DNA of 64,000 nucleotides from Geothermobacter ehrlichii (GTDB lineage: Bacteria; Desulfobacterota; Desulfuromonadia; Desulfuromonadales; Geothermobacteraceae). Below the pieces are notes generated by a model. That model was not told the origin of the DNA and did no database searches. It was given only the letters and a program-made list of their open reading frames with translations. Location of the stretch: the NCBI RefSeq assembly GCF_008124615.1, contig NZ_VNIB01000016.1, positions 1-64,000 on the forward strand, in the 5' to 3' direction. Position numbers and translations under genes: made by a program. Shown here piece by piece: positions 59,901 through 64,000 of the stretch. The number at the start of each line of letters is the position of its first letter. Position 1 is the first letter of the stretch.

Positions 59901-60658
59901 CGGGACGGGAACTGCACCGCATCGGCCCGGGCGACTGGTTCGGGGCCGCGGTCATGTTCGGCATGCCGCCGAAACGGATGCTCGCCGCCGTGGCACGAGG
60001 CCGGACCCTGCTGATCCAGATCGACCGGGAGACCTTTCATCAGCTCGTCCTGCAGAATCCGGAACTGGGGCTGAAAATCGCCAAGGGACTGGCCAAGGTG
60101 GTCGGCGACGTGCTGCAGGGGCTGAACCGCCCCCCGCGCCGCATCGACGACGAGCGCGGCGACGACATCTACGCCCTGCAGGGGTCCTACTGCAGCAGCG
60201 AAGACGAATGCTCTCTCTACGAACGCATGCGCCTGCTGCGCCAGATCGACCTTTTCGTCGACCTCGACAACCGGCCGCTGACCGCCCTGGCCATGGTCGG
60301 CCGGGAACAGACCCTGAAAGCCGGGGCCGAACTGCGGGAAAACGACCTCGACGGAACCGGCCTCTTCCTGGTCGCGTCGGGAGAATTGATCGTGGCGCGG
60401 CAGCGGCACCCCTTGCAGCGCAAGGGGCCGGGCAGCTATTTCGGCCTGGCATCCCTCTTCGAACTGCATATCGAGGGGCTGGTGATCCGGGCTGAAACCG
60501 ACAGCCATCTGGTGCGGATTCCGCCGGAGGAATTCCGCGCCAGCGTGCTGGAACATCCGGTGATCGCCATCAAGTGCTGCGAGGCGCTCAGTCGCCTGCA
60601 GAGCCGTCTGCTCGACGAGGTTCTCGCCGCCGACACAGTCGAAGGAGCGCCCCCTTGA
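56948..60658 (+). CDS. NTT nucleotide-transporter-like protein fused to HEAT repeats and two cNMP-binding domains
   Basis: 1236 residues. Residues 1-410 are about twelve membrane helices like the ATP/ADP (NTT/TLC) transporter family, with KTQYNVLLAFLFWNLASDLF and RQAKRLFPLITSGGIFGAICG as family-like segments. About 420-910 are soluble helical HEAT-type repeats (for example PLVRQAAVSALS). About 920-1060 and 1095-1225 are two cyclic-nucleotide-binding-type beta-barrels (LLLTVEGEVAFV, PGDWFGAAVMFG; LFLVASGELIVAR, PGSYFGLASLFELH). HEAT/CNMP-fused NTTs are known in free-living bacteria but their substrates are not established. The ATG overlaps the upstream stop by 4 nt. Confidence 0.82.
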   Translation: MMSLLRRLAIQDDEAAPFVWSALVLLLVNIASFVLNNYAETTFLKRFGVEYLPQITAINAIVTFVLLNFFGGRLGRVRGNRLLFGTLLCYALLSAALRLAVNFQFSLIYPLLYILKTQYNVLLAFLFWNLASDLFSARQAKRLFPLITSGGIFGAICGSLATPVLVNWMPTDQLLLVFALMAGLAAVCALPLGRFVPVMLSSRQRQAPVSDISLLGEFRQVGPLLRSSTLAKILLLLTLLPNLVIPILNYQFSYIADMSFAAEKSLINFFGYFRSIQNGIALVLSLVAGRLYGRFGLAVSLMFHPANYLFVFAALLLKFNLPSAVYGNLSAGVLRRAINNPAASALYSLLSPEERAILRPFLRGTVVRIAILAGSGLLWFSNMFMPPRYLAVYGLVFGGLWLTAVFRLKRSYPAILTRVVEQTLPDFHRMGREFGILFKGQNLEQTLLDRLRDAEGEEARWCAEMLKEAGCTEKLDRAILEKLPRTDDQTRILLLPLLSEHAGREVLDLFLSLRDPHKPQLMLALACTAHRVFADMPGDEEETTFRIAEISEVKACFLGWMAKDDPKLLDRTIASWIESPDPGKRRAAFLALQAHGEPRHLPLLEPHLTMEQDRSVLALALYALPRVAGSRSGELVLPFLGHADPLVRQAAVSALSPEDEAGALRLVQALGDPAEKIRKLAMRKLEQLPRTLYPLLLERMTSHSRWIRDGLFEVATHLELQDKDFYRFCLNQLRQAYQTLLWSDPVADRPQNAASRLLLRHLEERRRQHLANAIRVLVARDENGQLETAWRALQSSELRQRQDGMEALESLLAPRLARLILPLLEETPDRKLYRLAHRHLGLRRGSEKSTFGHMLDDTDWVTVVLMLESLAGWKEVAGWRQTIEKLAAEGKAAVAHAARHALLAAEGTYEEDLSCLVDRIENIRHVDLFSELTTAQLAAAAWKSTVIRCADGEVIAGTERPHKGLLLTVEGEVAFVRTDPEAKGPGRELHRIGPGDWFGAAVMFGMPPKRMLAAVARGRTLLIQIDRETFHQLVLQNPELGLKIAKGLAKVVGDVLQGLNRPPRRIDDERGDDIYALQGSYCSSEDECSLYERMRLLRQIDLFVDLDNRPLTALAMVGREQTLKAGAELRENDLDGTGLFLVASGELIVARQRHPLQRKGPGSYFGLASLFELHIEGLVIRAETDSHLVRIPPEEFRASVLEHPVIAIKCCEALSRLQSRLLDEVLAADTVEGAPP

Positions 60659-61167
60659 AGCCGTCAGAGATAAAACTTGTCTGCCTGCCGCCGGACAGGC
60701 TGGACGAGAGCCGCCTGGACATGCTGGCCGCCTTCATCCGCCGCCACGGCCGGGTACCGCCCGGCAGGGTGCGCGCCAACCTGGAGAAGGCCTACCGCAT
60801 CGCCTGGGCCGAAGTCGCCGGCCGCCTGGCCGGGGTCTCCTGCCTGAAACGCCCCCGGCCGGCCTATCTGCAGGACCTGGGCGCTCGGCTCGGTTTCGTT
60901 CTGGATGGCTTTCTGGAACGCGGCTATACTTGTGTCAGTCCCGACCGGCAGGGAGCTGGCATCGCCACGGCCCTGACGACCCGGCTGACGGAAGAGGCCG
61001 GGGATCGTCCCTTCTACGTTCTGGCGGCCGAAACCAACCCGTCGATCAACAGCATCCTGCTGGCGGGAGGCATGGTCAGAATCAAGGCTTTCGACAGTGA
61101 AAAGGCCGGTCGGCGGCTGGCCTTCTGGGTTTCTCCCCCCGGCGCCAGGCGCCTCGGGCTATCCTGA
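60655..61167 (+). CDS. GNAT family N-acetyltransferase
   Basis: 170 residues. The acetyl-CoA-binding motif A is DRQGAGIATALTTRLTEEAG, followed by a motif B-like VLAAETNPSINSILLAGGM. The substrate is unknown. Translation starts at a TTG that overlaps the previous stop (TTGA), with GGAG 7 nt upstream inside the previous gene. Co-translation with the transporter-like fusion suggests a shared pathway. Confidence 0.8.
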   Translation: MKPSEIKLVCLPPDRLDESRLDMLAAFIRRHGRVPPGRVRANLEKAYRIAWAEVAGRLAGVSCLKRPRPAYLQDLGARLGFVLDGFLERGYTCVSPDRQGAGIATALTTRLTEEAGDRPFYVLAAETNPSINSILLAGGMVRIKAFDSEKAGRRLAFWVSPPGARRLGLS

Positions 61168-61194
61168 CCCCTTACGCAAGCAACAGGAGAAACG

Positions 61195-62331
61195 ATGCGC
61201 ATCGACAACCTGCGAAAAGAGACGGCCGACGGCCTGGTCCGCATCGCGGCGACCGTGCAGTGGGAAGACTGCGACGCTCCCGACCGGGAGGTCTGGTTTG
61301 CCACCGAACCGGAGTACGCGGATGCCCTGTGGCTGACCGCCGATCCCTTTCTGCTCGGCACCCTGCTGCCGGCCCTGGAAAAGGGCGAGCGACGTCTTTC
61401 CATCGCCGCCGACCTCTGCCCGCGTCTGCTGGAGGGGCTGCAAACCGCCCTCGGCATCCTTGTCTCCTGGTACGGCGACCGTTACCGGGCCATCCCCATC
61501 GAAGGAACCGGGCTGCGACTGCCCCGTCCCGATCGCCTCGACCATACCGCCGTCTTCATGTCCGGCGGCATCGACGCCCTGGCCGCCCTGCGCATCAATC
61601 ATCTGCACTACCCGCCCGGACATCGCAACCGCATCCGCAGCGGCATTCTGATGCACGGATTCGACATCGGCGGCGTCATCCGGCATGGCAGCAAGCAGCA
61701 CGTTCACGACCGGGCCCGCCGGTTTCTGCAGCCGGTGGTCGAGGAGACCGGCATCGAACTGATTCCGGCCTGGACCAACGTCCGCCACCTGCACGACGAC
61801 AGCGCCTTCTTTCTCGGCAAATATTTCGGCGCCCTGCTCTGCAGCATGGCCCAGGCTCTGACCGGCCGTATCGACCGGGTGGTCCTTGCCTCATCCTACG
61901 ACCTGGAGAATCTCGGGCCCTGCGGTTCGCATCCGATGCTGGACCATCTCTACGGCAGTGCCGATCTCGAAGTCTTTCACGCCCAGCCGGAAATGCGCCG
62001 CATTGACAAGTTGCGCCTGATCGCCGACTGGGAAACCGGCCTGCACAACATGCGCGTCTGCCTGCAGAACGTCCCCGACCGTCTCAACTGCGGCTGGTGT
62101 GAAAAATGTCTGCGCACCATGGCCGGACTGGTCGCCCTCGGCAAGCTCGAACAATCGAGGGCCTTCGAAGAATCCGACCTGGACGCCGAACTCTTTTCCC
62201 GGGCCAGGATGACCATCAACCACCGCGAGCCTTTCTATATCGAGATGATCGAACCGTTGCGCGCCGCCGGCCGGAACGACCTGGCCGACGTCATCGTGAA
62301 CAGGCTCGCCGCCGAAGGGAAACTGCCGTGA
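61195..62331 (+). CDS. PP-loop ATPase superfamily protein (adenine nucleotide alpha-hydrolase fold)
   Basis: 378 residues. The pyrophosphate loop is AVFMSGGIDALAALR near residue 120 (SGGxDS with Ala for Ser). A Cys cluster NCGWCEKCLRTMAGL near 298-310 resembles the zinc- or cluster-binding end of QueC/ExsB and related enzymes. PP-loop enzymes adenylate a carbonyl to make amides, nitriles or thio-compounds. The family is annotated in databases mostly as hypothetical; the reaction is unknown. AGGAG is 5 nt before the ATG. Confidence 0.75.
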   Translation: MRIDNLRKETADGLVRIAATVQWEDCDAPDREVWFATEPEYADALWLTADPFLLGTLLPALEKGERRLSIAADLCPRLLEGLQTALGILVSWYGDRYRAIPIEGTGLRLPRPDRLDHTAVFMSGGIDALAALRINHLHYPPGHRNRIRSGILMHGFDIGGVIRHGSKQHVHDRARRFLQPVVEETGIELIPAWTNVRHLHDDSAFFLGKYFGALLCSMAQALTGRIDRVVLASSYDLENLGPCGSHPMLDHLYGSADLEVFHAQPEMRRIDKLRLIADWETGLHNMRVCLQNVPDRLNCGWCEKCLRTMAGLVALGKLEQSRAFEESDLDAELFSRARMTINHREPFYIEMIEPLRAAGRNDLADVIVNRLAAEGKLP

Positions 62332-63365
62332 GAATCGCCTTTCTGCGCGGACCGCTGGGGCACATCAACCCCGACACCGAAACATCGATCCTGCTGATGT
62401 ACGAATGCCATCTGCGGAGCCACCAGGTCTTTTTTCTCGAACCACACGACCTCTACATCCGCAACAACCGCGTCGTCGGCCGGATGCGGGAAATCACCGC
62501 TCCCGCCGACTGTGATCTGCACGCCTTCTGGCGTCACGCCATCGCCTGCGTCGAAGACGAGAAGAAGATCTTCGAGGAACTGCGCGAACTCGATGTCCTC
62601 TTTCTGCGCAAGAACCCGCCGCTGCTGATGGAAATGATGGAGCTGCTCGCCTCGGTCGAGGACCAGGTCTTTCTGATCAACAGCCTGCGCGGTCAGCTGC
62701 TTGGCAGCAGCAAGCTCTACACCCTCAATTTCCCCGACATCATTCCCGAAACCCACGTCTCCCGCGACCCCGCGCGACTGCGGCGGATCATCGACGATTT
62801 CGGCGGCACCATGGTGATGAAGCCGCTGCGCGGTTTCGGCGGCCAGGGGGTGATCAAGGTCAGCGCCAGTGATCCGGAAAATCTCAATTCCCTGCTCGAT
62901 TTCTACGTGCGGGTCAACGAACCCTACCACCGCCGGGAGCCGATCATGGTGCAGGAATTCATCGAGGCGGTCCGCACCGACGGCGACATACGCATCATGC
63001 TGCTCAACGGCGAAGTGCTCGGCGCTTTCCGCCGCATGCCGCACGGCACCGACTTTCGCGCCAATCTCCGCGCCGGCGGCGATTATTTTCCGCACGAACT
63101 GACGCCGCAGCAACAGCATATCTGCGACGTGATCCGCGAGCGGCTGATCCGCGACGGTCTCTATTTCGTCGGCATCGACATCATCGGCGACAAGCTGATC
63201 GAAATCAACTGCGTCAGCCCCGGTGGCATCCCGCGCATCAACCAGTTCACCAACCAGCGGCTGGAAAAGAAGGTGGTCGACTTTCTCGAAAGGATGGCGG
63301 CCGAAAAAAGCGGCGGCTCAAATCCTGTCGCGCCACGCTTCCCCCCCGAAACGGGGCTGTGTTAA
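62328..63365 (+). CDS. ATP-grasp ligase, prokaryotic glutathione synthetase-like
   Basis: 345 residues. GshB-like start (MRIAFLRGPLGHINPDTETS), pre-ATP-grasp domain with DVLFLRKNPPLLMEMMELLA, ATP-binding KPLRGFGGQGVIKV near residue 165, and metal-binding LIEINCVSPGGIPRIN at the end. Such enzymes ligate a carboxylate to an amine or thiol-bearing amino acid. No glutamate-cysteine ligase is nearby, so glutathione synthesis is not supported; a different peptide-like product is likelier. Start is a GTG overlapping the previous stop by 4 nt (GTGA). Confidence 0.85.
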   Translation: MRIAFLRGPLGHINPDTETSILLMYECHLRSHQVFFLEPHDLYIRNNRVVGRMREITAPADCDLHAFWRHAIACVEDEKKIFEELRELDVLFLRKNPPLLMEMMELLASVEDQVFLINSLRGQLLGSSKLYTLNFPDIIPETHVSRDPARLRRIIDDFGGTMVMKPLRGFGGQGVIKVSASDPENLNSLLDFYVRVNEPYHRREPIMVQEFIEAVRTDGDIRIMLLNGEVLGAFRRMPHGTDFRANLRAGGDYFPHELTPQQQHICDVIRERLIRDGLYFVGIDIIGDKLIEINCVSPGGIPRINQFTNQRLEKKVVDFLERMAAEKSGGSNPVAPRFPPETGLC

Positions 63366-63416
63366 GCTTTTTCTCATACCCTGCATTCAATCCAAGATCA
63401 CTCAGGGAGGAGAGCG

Positions 63417-64000
63417 ATGTTCAAGCTTGAGGATTCACGACTGCTGCGGCAGCAGTGCTATGTCGACGGAGAGTGGATCGACGCCGAGGACGGCGCCACC
63501 CTTCAGGTGAGCAATCCGGCCACCGGCGAACCCCTCGGCACCGTCCCCCGGCTGGGCGCGGCCGAAACCCGACGCGCCATCGAGGCGGCCGATCGTGCCT
63601 GGCGGCAGTGGCGGGCGAAGACCCCCGGCGAACGGGCCGCTATCCTGCGGCGCTGGGCGGAGCTGATGCTGGAAAACCAGGACGACCTCGGTCGGCTGAT
63701 GACCGCCGAACAGGGCAAGCCCCTGGCCGAGGCGAAGGGGGAAATCGCCTACGCCGCCTCCTTCCTCGAATGGTTCGCCGAAGAGGCCCGCCGCATCTAC
63801 GGCGACATCATCCCGCCTCACCAGAACGACAAGCGCATCCTGGTGCTCAAGCAGCCGGTCGGGGTCTGCGCCGCCATCACGCCCTGGAACTTCCCCTCGG
63901 CAATGATCACCCGCAAGGCCGGAGCGGCCCTGGCCGCCGGCTGCACCATGGTGGTCAAGCCGGCCTCGGCCACCCCCTATTCCGCCCTGGCGCTGGCCGA
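63417..64000 (+). CDS. gabD: NAD(P)-dependent aldehyde dehydrogenase, succinate-semialdehyde type (partial)
   Basis: The first 194 residues are visible; the gene continues past the right edge. [20 protein letters not shown], then [20 protein letters not shown] and [18 protein letters not shown] match succinate-semialdehyde dehydrogenases closely. The catalytic Cys and Glu lie outside the window, so substrate is by family resemblance. GGGAGG precedes ATG 63417. It is 51 nt after the ATP-grasp gene and may be a separate unit. Confidence 0.82.
   Translation, partial: MFKLEDSRLLRQQCYVDGEWIDAEDGATLQVSNPATGEPLGTVPRLGAAETRRAIEAADRAWRQWRAKTPGERAAILRRWAELMLENQDDLGRLMTAEQGKPLAEAKGEIAYAASFLEWFAEEARRIYGDIIPPHQNDKRILVLKQPVGVCAAITPWNFPSAMITRKAGAALAAGCTMVVKPASATPYSALALA

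Noticed and set aside
56906-60556. 1216-codon open frame on the minus strand opposite the NTT fusion
   Set aside because: Gln/Gly/Glu-rich translation typical of an antisense reading; no ribosome site and no recognisable domain.
62328-63365. Glutathione biosynthesis
   Set aside because: Only a GshB-like ATP-grasp is present; no glutamate-cysteine ligase, and neighbours suggest another product.

Overview
The window is a GC-rich, gene-dense chromosomal segment of a strictly respiratory, probably anaerobic Gram-negative bacterium. The best guess is a member of the Desulfuromonadia (Geobacter/Desulfuromonas group). The reasons are a CbcSTU-like cytochrome/Fe-S/NrfD complex, an octaheme NapC/NirT-type cytochrome, the hemL-atpZ-atpI-atpB-atpE order with F0 genes separate from F1, a selenocysteine formate dehydrogenase, and sigma-54/two-component regulation. 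The assignment is inferred from gene content, not from a marker gene. No rRNA, tRNA, CRISPR array, insertion sequence or phage gene was seen.

Layout. (1) 1-1716: divergent pair of an ETF-linked Fe-S oxidoreductase (cut by the window edge) and a LiuR-like MerR regulator followed by a thioesterase. (2) 1762-11727, all on the minus strand: a molybdenum/tungsten and formate dehydrogenase block. A Moco-type riboswitch precedes tupA-tupB-tupC-moeA; the second operon is fdnG (UGA-encoded selenocysteine with a SECIS hairpin)-fdnH-fdnI-fdhE-mobA, with a sigma-54 promoter in front of fdnG. (3) 12029-16967: divergent sigma-54 activator, periplasmic binding protein and membrane PAS histidine kinase, a likely three-part sensor for the formate dehydrogenase operon. 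(4) 17154-23105: a stressosome module (RsbR, RsbS, RsbT, RsbT-PP2C fusion) whose last two genes are histidine kinases rather than a sigma factor, followed by a decayed receiver-domain fragment. (5) 23322-25525: Fe-S protein, metallo-beta-lactamase-fold protein and a small protein behind a palindromic operator. (6) 25600-38060: a minus-strand fatty-acid beta-oxidation operon (acyl-CoA synthetase, fadN-fadA-fadE, MBL-fold hydrolase, dienoyl-CoA reductase, two DUF4442 thioesterase-like genes of which one is broken, and a chalcone-isomerase-like protein) ending at a strong terminator. Its promoters carry the same 16-bp operator as the MerR locus at the start of the window. (7) 38164-41366: hemL and the F0 genes. 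(8) 41468-47690: multiheme cytochromes, a DUF2339-like membrane protein and the Cbc-type complex. (9) 47836-55873: MscS-type channel, NhaA, two lipoproteins, GH65 phosphorylase and beta-phosphoglucomutase. (10) 56103-63365: a tightly overlapping five-gene cluster (N-formylglutamate-amidohydrolase family, nucleotide-transporter/HEAT/cNMP fusion, GNAT, PP-loop ATPase, ATP-grasp ligase) that I do not recognise as a described pathway; a succinate-semialdehyde-type aldehyde dehydrogenase is cut by the right edge.

How it works together. Metal uptake, cofactor synthesis and maturation genes sit beside the enzyme that needs them (formate dehydrogenase). Fatty-acid oxidation genes 37 kb apart appear to share one MerR-family regulator. 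Quinol-linked complexes, cytochromes and a possibly Na+-linked ATP synthase with NhaA point to respiration on external or periplasmic acceptors. The best candidates for something undescribed are the five-gene ATP-grasp/PP-loop/NTT cluster at 56103-63365 and the stressosome wired to histidine kinases at 17154-23105.
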